Origin: an uncultured Pirellula sp.
GTDB taxonomy: Bacteria > Planctomycetota > Planctomycetia > Pirellulales > Pirellulaceae
Direction: 5' to 3'
Length of the DNA stretch: 64,000 nucleotides
Assembly: GCA_903892355.1 (NCBI GenBank)
Contig: CAITIE010000104.1
Location: 48,617-112,616 of the forward strand
The stretch's first letter is position 1. Each line of letters begins with the position of its first letter. A model generated the notes under the pieces. The model worked only from the letters and a program-made list of their open reading frames with translations. It made no database searches and was not told where the DNA came from. Shown here piece by piece: positions 46,595 through 54,670 of the stretch. The translations under genes were made by a program, and so were the position numbers.

Positions 46595-47036
46595 CTCACC
46601 ATCCTCGTGGTAACTCGTCCGCCGGCGCACGAACGCACCGACACTTTTCAAGCCACTGAACCATAGATCGCGAAACGTGACCCTGCAAAAAAACTGGTGC
46701 ATTTTTTGGAAGCTCGGCTCAACCTCCAGGACAATTGCATCGCTGGTATCGGATATGCGGTAAATCCGAGAGATGAGGGCACATCGTGGATGAGAACGCA
46801 GAGAGAGACCGGGCCAGCAGAGAGAGACCGGGCCAGCAGAGAGAGACCGGGCCAGCAGAGCGAGACCGGGCAGGCAGAGCGAGACCGGGCAGGCAGAGCG
46901 AGACCGGGCAGGCAGAGCGAGACCGGGCAGGCAGAGAGAGACCGGGCCAGCAGCCCGGTTGGTTCACGCTGCTTACATCCAGGGTGAACCTTTACAACTT
47001 ACAACATGAAATTTTGAAGAGAGGTTGGCTGACAAG
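46595..47036. other. Intergenic region holding the 8 x 19-bp array
   Basis: 442 bp between the small gene and tRNA-Leu. Apart from the array, nothing recognised. Apparent frames across the array on both strands are repeat artefacts. Confidence 0.6.
46800..46951. repeat. 19-bp tandem array, eight copies, two unit types
   Basis: Units: three of agagagagaccgggccagc (46800-46856), four of agagcgagaccgggcaggc (46857-46932), one of the first type (46933-46951). Perfect within each type. No spacers, so not CRISPR. Confidence 0.95.
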
Positions 47037-47120
47037 TGCGGTCGAGAGGGCTCGAACCTCCAAGGTATTTCTACCACTAGCCCCTCAAGCTAGCGCGTCT
47101 GCCAATTTCGCCACGACCGC
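47037..47120 (-). tRNA. tRNA-Leu (anticodon GAG)
   Basis: Cloverleaf on the minus strand: acceptor gcggtcg / cgaccgc, D-arm, anticodon stem ctagc / gctag with loop ttgaggg giving GAG, a long class-II variable arm (tggta gaaa tacct) and T-arm ggagg ttcgagc cctct. 84 nt, discriminator A, CCA not encoded. Confidence 0.95.
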
Positions 47121-47262
47121 AATATTTCCGGGAAAAACGTTCCACCGAGGTTCCACGAGTTTAGGCCGATTCATGACCGCGTCAAGGGCTCTCAGAAACC
47201 ATTTAAGGCTCTTACTAGCTGCTGGCGTTATCCATCTTCTCGGGCTACTGGTACCAGCACGG

Positions 47263-47622
47263 TCAGACAGTAACGAATTTATCGAGTTTAGCTCTCAAAT
47301 AGTGCGACTCGAACGGCTTGGCCACATAATCATTGACCCCCGCTTGAATCGCTGAGAGAACATGGCCTCGCTGTGAGTCGGCCGCGAGCATGATGATCGG
47401 GACTTTGGAACCGGAAGCGCGGACCGCACGGACCAATTCCAGCCCGGACATTCCCGGCATATCCCAGTCGATGAGCAACAAATCCGGCGAGTTGGCCTGA
47501 AAGGCCTCTGCAGCTTCGTTGCCGTTTGCCGCTTCCAAAATGTCGTCGATACCGACAGCCCGTAAGGACCTAGCAACAATTTTCCGCATGACTCCTGAAT
47601 CGTCCGCAACCAGAGCTCTCAT
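47263..47622 (-). CDS. Stand-alone CheY-like response regulator receiver
   Basis: 119 residues, ATG with GAGGTGA seven bases upstream. Acidic pocket Asp7-Asp8, phosphoacceptor Asp52 (IDWDMPGMSG) and Lys102 (AKPF) are present. The switch Thr of CheY is replaced by Ala (MLAAD, ~residue 80), unusual. Likely a diffusible phosphorelay or chemotaxis output. No kinase gene adjacent. Confidence 0.92.
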   Translation of the reverse strand: MRALVADDSGVMRKIVARSLRAVGIDDILEAANGNEAAEAFQANSPDLLLIDWDMPGMSGLELVRAVRASGSKVPIIMLAADSQRGHVLSAIQAGVNDYVAKPFESHYLRAKLDKFVTV

Positions 47623-47956
47623 TTGGGTTCACCTCGAGGAATGGATCATCAAATTTGGCCGCAGCTTTGTGCATGACTTCAACCGCATCAACGGTTGGTG
47701 CCAATAATCGTTGATGGTGTACTTTGGATCATCCTTAACAACAGTCAAATTCGAAGACTTCTTTTTAATCATTATGTCTTACCTACCCAGTTCATCACGG
47801 CACCAACATCGCCCGGAAAGGTCTTCCAACCAGCCTTCTTCCGCGTTGGGGCAACTCGGACCATCAAAACGACCGATATTCGACCGAGAATGGGAGCGTT
47901 GCCGGATTGTAGTTCGGCTGAGACACAATCCGTTTTAGACCCAAGGAGACTTGGCA
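47623..47956. other. Divergent intergenic region
   Basis: 334 bp between the receiver gene and the small secreted protein gene. AAGGAG at 47943-47948 is the latter's ribosome-binding site. No other motif or gene seen. Confidence 0.5.
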
Positions 47957-48382
47957 ATGCCGGCGATACACAAATCCAAATCGAATGCGGGTACGGGCAC
48001 GGGCTTCAATGGGATGACCGCTTGGACGATGATCTTCGCATTGGCGAGCGCCGCCGTTCTCCAAACTTCGGGAAAATCCATGGCCCAACCGCCGGGTCAA
48101 CCGGCGGGCCAGCTGGTGGGTCAGCCGGCGGCATCCGGCGAGTCTGCTCCCCGACGCGAGGCGATGTGGAACACGCCTGCCCCAACGCATTACCGCATCT
48201 TGGCAAAACCGACCCATCCTCATTCCAAGTCGCCGATCTTCACCCCCGAAGTCCCCTTGCCAAAAATCGAGTCCCAAAGCGTCCAGCCTTATGCCTACGG
48301 GTGGTTTGGAGCGCGAACGCTACCTAATGCCTCTCGCCACTTCGGCTACCGGTCGACCTTTACTCAGTGGACGATCAAGTAG
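47957..48382 (+). CDS. Small secreted protein with YAYGWFGA-type C-terminus
   Basis: 141 residues from ATG at 47957, eight bases after AAGGAG (an in-frame TTG at 47951 is too close). Signal-like hydrophobic region (MIFALASAAVLQTSG), then a Gln/Gly/Pro-rich repeat (PPGQPAGQLVGQPA, 12-bp DNA repeats), and a conserved-looking tail YAYGWFGARTLPNASRHFGY followed by STFTQW. I recognise that tail as recurrent in planctomycete secreted proteins, with unknown role. The last codon and stop are copied in a 16-bp array. Confidence 0.7.
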   Translation: MPAIHKSKSNAGTGTGFNGMTAWTMIFALASAAVLQTSGKSMAQPPGQPAGQLVGQPAASGESAPRREAMWNTPAPTHYRILAKPTHPHSKSPIFTPEVPLPKIESQSVQPYAYGWFGARTLPNASRHFGYRSTFTQWTIK

Positions 48383-48424
48383 CTACCATGGCAAGTAGCT
48401 ACCACGGCAAGTAGCTACCACGGA
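48377..48424 (+). repeat. 16-bp tandem array copying the stop codon, three copies
   Basis: Units 48377-48392, 48393-48408, 48409-48424; consensus aagtagctaccacggc. The gene's last codon AAG and stop TAG lie in the first unit, so TAG occurs in three frames. Confidence 0.93.
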
Positions 48425-48533
48425 GCTGCTTTTGCCAAGACTAGCACAACCGACTTGCTTCAATTGACAGTACAATGTGAGGACTTCGTAGCCTTGCCTG
48501 TGACTGTTTTCTCTCGGATAGAAGCCAACCTCC

Positions 48534-50435
48534 GTGTCGCTTGATTTTGAAGCCATCGGTCCCTATCGCGTCACCGGACTCCTCGGCCGGGGAGGAATGG
48601 GGACGGTGTACAGCGGAACCCACGCCAAAAACGAACAACTGGTAGCCATCAAAGTCCTCTCGTCGTCGCTCGCGCAGCATGCTCGATTTCGCCGTCGCTT
48701 CGACGCGGAAATACAGACGTTGCTCCGACTGAAGCATCCGAACATCGTGCAGTTGATCGGATTCGGTGAAGAGAAAGGGTTGCTGTTCTACTCGATGGAG
48801 TTGGTGGAAGGAGAGAATCTTCATCAACTTCTCAAGCGAGAGTCTACCGTCTCTTGGTCTCAGTCGATGGACTGGGCGATTGAGATCTGCGATGCCCTCA
48901 AGCATGCCCATAATTTTGGCATCATCCACCGCGACCTCAAACCGGCGAACTTGATGATCAATTCCGCGGGAAGTATCAAACTGACGGACTTTGGTATCGT
49001 CAAACTCTACGGCGCCTCGGAAGCCACCGTGGCTGGCTCTATTCTCGGAACGGCCGATTTTATGTCTCCCGAACAAGCCGAAGGAAAAAGCGTGTCGGTA
49101 CGGAGCGACTTGTATGCGCTCGGGGCGATCTGTTATGCATGCCTCGCAGGTCGCCCACCATTTACCGGGCAGAGCGTTCCGGAGATCATGTTCAATGTCC
49201 GGTATGGGAATCTGACGCCACTGTCCCAACTTGCCCCCAAAGCGCCGAACGAGTTCTGCGATCTAGTCATGGAATTATTGAATCGGGATGCTTCGCGACG
49301 ACCACCTACAGCGTTGGCGGTCGGCAACCGACTGAAATCCATGAAAGCCGGCTTGACCAATTCCATCGATACGGCTCCGCGGAATCCCTCCGATGTGGAG
49401 CACGCGAAGGAAATGACCAGCATCGACATGAGCGATTACCCATCGATGGCGCGCCTCTCCGACGCCCCCGAAAACAAGGCAACCAGGTTTGGCGATCCCG
49501 AGTATCCCAGCCCACCTCCATCCTCGGTGCCCTCGAGAAATCGTTCGTATTCAGACGCGACAAGATTCGGCAATCGTTCGGTAGCGGGACCCGATGATGT
49601 CACCCAAGCCGTAGCCTCATCCGACTCCGTGAGTTCTGCGCATCAAGATATCCCCAGCGGTATCGAAGCGATGGGCAAAACCCATTTTACCGAAGTCACC
49701 GACCAAGACCGTCGGCGAACCACGGTCAGCTTGGCCAGCCCCCACGAAGAACCATCCGGGACTCCATGGGCGAGCATTGCAACGATCGGTACTTTGTTGG
49801 CATGCTGCCTGGGACTCGCCTATTGGCTTTCAAGACCACCCTCCGCAACCTCGTTGTTCCAAAGGATCCAAGCCACCGTGGTCGCCGAGAACGAAGATGC
49901 ACTCTTGGAAGCGGAACCGACCGTTCAACGTTTCCTCGAACTCTACCCCGAAGATACTCGAGCCTCCGAAATCAAGGAAACATTGGATGAAATCAGCATC
50001 CTCAAAACGCTGAGACGACTACAGGTTCGTTCCGGTTACCGTGCCGACAAATTCGACGCACAATCGATCGACCCAATCGAGCAGTCAACCATCGACTGCT
50101 TGCGACTGGCCTCCGTCGACCCCAAGGCCGCAATCAAAAAAATCGACGCATTGCTGCTCGTCTTTGCTTCCGCGGAACAGCTTTCCCCGTACCAAAAGAG
50201 ACTGATTGACGCCAACCGAAAACTTCGCGAGCAACTCCAGAAAAACGGACTTTCCTCAACGCCCAACCACGCTGCCAACCAACTCAGTCAGCAAATGCGA
50301 TGGGCTGATCTCAATCTGAATCCCGAGGAACGCAGGTTATTCCTTCATGGGATCGTCGAACTCTATAGCGAGAAGTCTTGGGCAAAGGAAATCATGGATA
50401 GCGTGAAACTGGAGTTGGAAATTTCGGACAAATAA
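48534..50435 (+). CDS. Membrane-anchored Ser/Thr protein kinase (PknB-like)
   Basis: 633 residues, GTG start. Kinase domain ~11-275: GRGGMG (19-23), Lys40, HRDLKPAN (131-138), DFG (151-153), APE-like MSPEQAEG, and SDLYALGAICY. A Ser/Thr-rich juxtamembrane linker, one transmembrane helix (ASIATIGTLLACCLGLAYWL, ~415-435) and a ~200-residue extracytoplasmic helical domain follow. Planctomycete Hanks-type kinase; targets unknown. Located next to the receiver gene cluster but divergent from it. Confidence 0.95.
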   Translation: MSLDFEAIGPYRVTGLLGRGGMGTVYSGTHAKNEQLVAIKVLSSSLAQHARFRRRFDAEIQTLLRLKHPNIVQLIGFGEEKGLLFYSMELVEGENLHQLLKRESTVSWSQSMDWAIEICDALKHAHNFGIIHRDLKPANLMINSAGSIKLTDFGIVKLYGASEATVAGSILGTADFMSPEQAEGKSVSVRSDLYALGAICYACLAGRPPFTGQSVPEIMFNVRYGNLTPLSQLAPKAPNEFCDLVMELLNRDASRRPPTALAVGNRLKSMKAGLTNSIDTAPRNPSDVEHAKEMTSIDMSDYPSMARLSDAPENKATRFGDPEYPSPPPSSVPSRNRSYSDATRFGNRSVAGPDDVTQAVASSDSVSSAHQDIPSGIEAMGKTHFTEVTDQDRRRTTVSLASPHEEPSGTPWASIATIGTLLACCLGLAYWLSRPPSATSLFQRIQATVVAENEDALLEAEPTVQRFLELYPEDTRASEIKETLDEISILKTLRRLQVRSGYRADKFDAQSIDPIEQSTIDCLRLASVDPKAAIKKIDALLLVFASAEQLSPYQKRLIDANRKLREQLQKNGLSSTPNHAANQLSQQMRWADLNLNPEERRLFLHGIVELYSEKSWAKEIMDSVKLELEISDK

Positions 50436-50703
50436 GAGGCCCCAACCCTCCCCCCGCACAACCCGCTCAATAAAGCCCATTAATACAAGCTATCCTGGAT
50501 TTCGTGTCGCAAACGGGGCTGATCCGAGCATGAATAGTTGACATTTGGGTACGCTCCCAACTAAACTTATTCGTTTTTATTCGTCGCATTTGCAGCGACA
50601 GCCCCCCAACGAACAAACAAAAATAGTCTCGCCGGCGCGACCCTTCGTGTCGGCGATTTTGTTTGATAACTTTCGCAACCACGTAATCGAAGCCTGATAC
50701 CAA

Positions 50704-51624
50704 TTGGACGGTCAACAAGAAGCGATCAATAAAGCCGACATCCTCATCGAGGCGATGGGTTGGATCCGCCGTTTCCGGGGCAAAACCACCGTCATCAAAT
50801 TAGGTGGTTCGCTCATGAGCAATCCCGATGCGATGCGTCACACGCTGATCGATATCATTTTTATGGAAACGGTAGGGATGCGGCCCGTGGTTGTCCATGG
50901 TGGCGGACCGTCGATCAATAAGGCCATGGAAGCGGCAGCGATCGAACCGGTGTGGGTCAAAGGTCGTCGCGTCACCGATGCAAAGACACTCTCGATCGTC
51001 GAACAAACCCTCGGCTACGAACTCAACACGTTCCTGGCTGACGAAATCGAGCGGTTCGGCGGCCGTGCGATGAATTTGAACTTTCGCACTACAAACGTTC
51101 TCTTCGGCGAGAAACTCCTCTTGGAGGAACCTGGCTCGGATCCCATCGACCTTGGGTTCGTCGGACAAGTCACCCGCGTCGACCGCCAAACCATTGAAAG
51201 CTTGACCTACACCGGCCAAATACCGATCATCCCATCGATGTGCATCGATGATGCGGGTCAGAAATACAACGTCAACGCCGACACAGCGGCGATGGCTGTC
51301 GCGGAAGCACTCGGCGCTGAAAAACTCATTTTCATCAGCGATGTCAACGGTGTGCGTCGGGTAAAGGACGACCCATCGAGCGTTATCCATTCGATGACCG
51401 CCGATGAAGCCCAAGAGCTGATTCGCTCAGGAGTCATCTCAGGTGGGATGATCCCCAAGGTAGAAGCATGCCTTTCGACACTCAATCGTGGCGTGGGCAA
51501 AGTTCACATCATCGATGGACAACTGCGTCACTCCTTGTTGATGGAAATTTACACCACGGCTGGCGTCGGCACCGAAATCATTCAGAGTCGAAACACTCAA
51601 GCATCCAAAATCAACCCCGCTTAA
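50704..51624 (+). CDS. argB: Acetylglutamate kinase
   Basis: 306 residues, TTG start. VIKLGGSLM (phosphate loop), [29 protein letters not shown] and DVNGVR are the family signatures. Second step of arginine biosynthesis. Followed by argF after one base, so co-translated. The in-frame TTG is the first plausible start; residues 1-25 are a typical N-helix. Confidence 0.96.
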   Translation: MDGQQEAINKADILIEAMGWIRRFRGKTTVIKLGGSLMSNPDAMRHTLIDIIFMETVGMRPVVVHGGGPSINKAMEAAAIEPVWVKGRRVTDAKTLSIVEQTLGYELNTFLADEIERFGGRAMNLNFRTTNVLFGEKLLLEEPGSDPIDLGFVGQVTRVDRQTIESLTYTGQIPIIPSMCIDDAGQKYNVNADTAAMAVAEALGAEKLIFISDVNGVRRVKDDPSSVIHSMTADEAQELIRSGVISGGMIPKVEACLSTLNRGVGKVHIIDGQLRHSLLMEIYTTAGVGTEIIQSRNTQASKINPA

Positions 51625-51625
51625 C

Positions 51626-52576
51626 ATGAAGCACTTGCGGTCCTTGCTCGACCTGAACCACGTTGAGTTCCAAACGATCATTTCCTGGTCTCGCTCTCTC
51701 AAGGCGAAACTGAAGGCGGGACAACGTCCAGACCTGCTCAAGAACCGAACGTGCGCGCTGATCTTCGAGAAAGCCAGCTTGCGTACTCGGGTCAGCTTCG
51801 AAGCCGGCATGGCACAACTCGGCGGCACCGCAATCTATTTGACCAGCGATGCTGGTTGGAGAGAACGGGAATCCATCGCTGATTTCGTTCGAGTTCTCGC
51901 CGAGTATTGCGATTTCGTGGTCTGCCGAGCGATCTCGCAAGCGACCGTCGATGAATTGGCGCTCCATGACGTCATCCCGGTCATCAACGGTCTCACCGAC
52001 CAATCTCATCCATGCCAAGCAATCGGCGATGTCTTGACGATGCTCGAGGACTCCAACGGCAACCTTCAAGGAAAAACCCTCACATTCGTCGGCGATGGGA
52101 ATAATGTCGTCAAGTCGCTGATCAAAGCATCGCACCTTGCCGGAATGCGGTTTCGATTGGCCTGCCCGCAAAAGTACCAAATCTCGGATTCGTTCCTCGC
52201 GTCGTTGCATGAACGCTACGGAGAAATCGATTTTGCTCAAAGCGAAAATCTGCGAGACATGGTGGCAGAAGCAGACTACGTCTATACCGATGTTTGGACC
52301 AGCATGGGTCAAGAAGCAGAGAATGAATCTCGCAAGGCCGCATTTGCGCCCTATCAGGTGAACTCAAAGCTTCTGAGTATTGCTCCCAAGCACTGCAAGG
52401 TCCTGCACTGCTTGCCAGCTCGCCGCGGACTAGAAATTACCGACGATGTTCTGGATTCGGAACGAAGTATCGTTTTCCAACAAGCGGGTAATCGACTCCA
52501 CGCGCAGAAGGGGTTGCTGGTTTGGCTGGCTGTCGCAAATGGTTACCTCACTCAAAGCAATTCAGGACTCGACTGA
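51626..52576 (+). CDS. argF: Ornithine carbamoyltransferase
   Basis: 316 residues. SLRTR (51-55) of the carbamoyl-phosphate motif, HPCQAIGD (~130), and HCLPARRG (~266) for ornithine binding are present. Makes citrulline. One nucleotide separates it from argB; the pair forms a short arg operon without argC, argJ or argD here. Confidence 0.96.
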   Translation: MKHLRSLLDLNHVEFQTIISWSRSLKAKLKAGQRPDLLKNRTCALIFEKASLRTRVSFEAGMAQLGGTAIYLTSDAGWRERESIADFVRVLAEYCDFVVCRAISQATVDELALHDVIPVINGLTDQSHPCQAIGDVLTMLEDSNGNLQGKTLTFVGDGNNVVKSLIKASHLAGMRFRLACPQKYQISDSFLASLHERYGEIDFAQSENLRDMVAEADYVYTDVWTSMGQEAENESRKAAFAPYQVNSKLLSIAPKHCKVLHCLPARRGLEITDDVLDSERSIVFQQAGNRLHAQKGLLVWLAVANGYLTQSNSGLD

Positions 52577-52593
52577 CTCACAGCAGCAACCAT

Positions 52594-52624
52594 GAAGCGG
52601 TCCCCGCATCTTCGGGACCGCTTC
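52594..52624. terminator. Hairpin between convergent argF and SHD1 gene
   Basis: An 11-bp perfect stem, gaagcggtccc / gggaccgcttc, with a 9-nt loop; no long T-run. Placed between convergent genes, it may end transcription from both sides. Confidence 0.55.
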
Positions 52625-52682
52625 TCGAACTCCTTCAGAGCTGAACTTGATTCTAGGCCAAAAACTCGAATTGAGTCTCGAA

Positions 52683-54188
52683 TCATCGGGCCATCTCGGG
52701 CGACATCTCATCTGCATCGTTGTTCCGGACGATTTTGGACGCCCGATAGGTCAGAGACTCTGCAACCCACTGCACATAGGAGCGGTCAAAATCGCTTAAT
52801 CGTTCCATCGGAACGGTTGTGTATTTGCCGTTCTCTTTGAGCAAGCGTACTTTGTCGCCGAAGATGACTGCCACCCGAGCTTGTATGGAATAGGCTCCGG
52901 TGTTATCCGTCCAATTTCGGAACTCGGCGCCTTGGAACTTGGTAGGAGGCACAAACGTTTTGGATCGGAAGATGCGATCCAACTCATCTTCAATCCCGGC
53001 TCCCTTACCCTTTTTGGGTTCTTCTTGGTTCAGCCGGAACTTACTACCATTCTTTTCCGCCCCTTCGTTGCGACCCTTCGATTCCGGCGTCGATACTCCC
53101 GTCGGCTTGCCCGATACTCCCGTCGGCTTGCCCGTAGAACTACCCGTAGAACTATTCGATGCATTCCCGGCATCCGATGGACGTGGAACCGGTGGACTGA
53201 CGCGGTCGATCGATGGTCCGAAATTCACAGGCTTACCGAAAAGGTCATCGATGCTTTCTTCGATCTTTTTGGCAGCATCTTCCGCGTCGGACTCCTTCAA
53301 GGCTTCCGCCGAAGGTTGTTTCGAATCAGGGGCTGCGGCTTTCGGTGCACCGAATAGATCGTCGATGGAAGGCTCTGGTTCAATCGGGGGCTGGTTGTCA
53401 CTTCCTTTCGCATCGCCATCCGTATCTTCGGTCATCTCAGGTTCAACCATCTCTGGTTCCACGAGATCCTTTGCATCATTGTCCGTACCCGCAGAGTCCT
53501 CCATCTCAGGCTGATCGCCAAATGCCGGCTCCGAGGTCTCTGCTTCTTTTGCTTCCGCCTCTGATGGTACCGCCTCTTCTGTTTCCGAGGGTGCAGGAGC
53601 GGGATCGCCTTTGTTGGCCGCGGGTTCGATATCTGGGTTTGCAGGCTTTTCGTCGACCTCTCGAGGCTTGGCCTCGTCCGCTTCCGGCTCATCCTCTCCC
53701 TTGCTGTCTTCGCTGGGGATTACGGGGACCGGAGCAACTGGCGCGAAAGGGGCAGCTGATCCCTCTTTCTTCATTTTCGGTTCAGCAGCTGGCTCTGCAT
53801 CGGGTTTCGCGTTCGATGGTTTTTCCGCGGGAGTCGCAGGCTCAATGCGTGTCCAAGGAACCGACTTGTCAGGTGTAGGCGTTGGCGCGAAGGATGCCGA
53901 GTCCTCGCCGGCATGGTCGCTCGCTCCACCCTCAACCGCAGGCCCACCGGGAACGCAGTCGCAGCATGCGTTCGAGGAGGATTGGATGATTCCCGTATCC
54001 CCACATGGGCTACAGCCATCGATCCCCACCACCGCCGTACCGAACTCACAAACTGGGAGCGACCTACAGCTAGGACGATGCGTCCAACGCTCCATCCATC
54101 GCCCGGCAAGGGCTGAATTGAACGGAGTGAAGATGCTCAAGCTGACAACAATCGCCAGTCGAACCCATGACTTGAATGGTTTGGACAT
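52683..54188 (-). CDS. Secreted SHD1-domain protein
   Basis: 501 residues from the ATG at 54188 (a frame runs to 54287 but the signal peptide SWVRLAIVVSLSIFTPFNSA starts here). After a Cys-rich N-terminal segment (SCRSLPVCEFGTAV, CCDCVPGG) comes a long disordered region rich in Pro, Glu, Ala and Asp (~70-390, including two IDDLFG repeats). The C-terminus (~400-475) fits the Sla1 homology domain 1: EFRNWTDNTGAYSIQARVA, TVPMERLSDFDRSYVQW. SHD1 proteins are common in planctomycetes; their role is unknown. DNA repeats of 21 and 12 bp occur in the linker. Confidence 0.82.
   Translation of the reverse strand: MSKPFKSWVRLAIVVSLSIFTPFNSALAGRWMERWTHRPSCRSLPVCEFGTAVVGIDGCSPCGDTGIIQSSSNACCDCVPGGPAVEGGASDHAGEDSASFAPTPTPDKSVPWTRIEPATPAEKPSNAKPDAEPAAEPKMKKEGSAAPFAPVAPVPVIPSEDSKGEDEPEADEAKPREVDEKPANPDIEPAANKGDPAPAPSETEEAVPSEAEAKEAETSEPAFGDQPEMEDSAGTDNDAKDLVEPEMVEPEMTEDTDGDAKGSDNQPPIEPEPSIDDLFGAPKAAAPDSKQPSAEALKESDAEDAAKKIEESIDDLFGKPVNFGPSIDRVSPPVPRPSDAGNASNSSTGSSTGKPTGVSGKPTGVSTPESKGRNEGAEKNGSKFRLNQEEPKKGKGAGIEDELDRIFRSKTFVPPTKFQGAEFRNWTDNTGAYSIQARVAVIFGDKVRLLKENGKYTTVPMERLSDFDRSYVQWVAESLTYRASKIVRNNDADEMSPEMAR
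53091..53158 (-). repeat. In-frame 21-bp and 12-bp direct repeats in the SHD1 gene
   Basis: Two identical 21-bp units (53091-53111, 53112-53132) encoding GKPTGVS, followed by two 12-bp units beginning cgtagaactacc. All keep the reading frame. Confidence 0.88.
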
Positions 54189-54670
54189 AGTCCAGCAACG
54201 CTCCCGTTTGCAATCGAATGCACCTCGAACTTGACGGCAACCGGATGCGATCGTTACCGGATGCAAGGCAACGCACCTTTCGCCCACGACTGTGGCAAAA
54301 GCTACCGATTGGATAAACTAGGAGGTCGGCACGCCGTTTCCGAAACAGAAATCTCTTCGCAAGAATTTGGGATGACTGCCGATCGAGAGTTCGGATCACG
54401 CCGACAGTAACAAAGAATCCGCAGTCCGGATTCCCCAACACGGATCACAAAACCCCTAAGTCCTAATTGCTTTATGAACCGCGAGGCTCACCATAATGCT
54501 AAACTATTTCAGGCTCAACCCTTCCCCCCAGCCGCACGAACGCTCGTTGCCCCCCCGAGGAACATCAGCCCGTTGGTTGCTCTGGCTGGCGGGCTCTGTA
54601 GCCTGATCGCGTGAGTTCGAATCGAACAGAGTGAGTGGGTTGATGGAATTGCCATCGCAGGGAGTTAGGT
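54189..54670. other. Divergent intergenic region (SHD1 / histidine kinase)
   Basis: 482 bp. GGAG at 54661-54664 is the ribosome-binding site of the histidine kinase. The segment gagttcgaatcgaac near 54610 forms a weak palindrome. No gene or RNA recognised. Confidence 0.45.

Noticed and set aside
46800..46951. Possible CRISPR array
   Set aside because: Units are directly adjacent with no spacers, unit length 19 bp and no cas genes.
46697..46987. Open frames on both strands across the 8 x 19-bp array
   Set aside because: Their residue patterns are only the translated repeat; 19 bp is not a multiple of three and no ribosome site or conservation sign.
47695..48327. Longer frame overlapping the small secreted protein
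   Set aside because: Different frame without signal peptide or ribosome site; the frame from 47957 has both.
50467..50718. 83-codon minus-strand frame upstream of argB
   Set aside because: Overlaps the argB start region and lacks protein-like composition or ribosome site.
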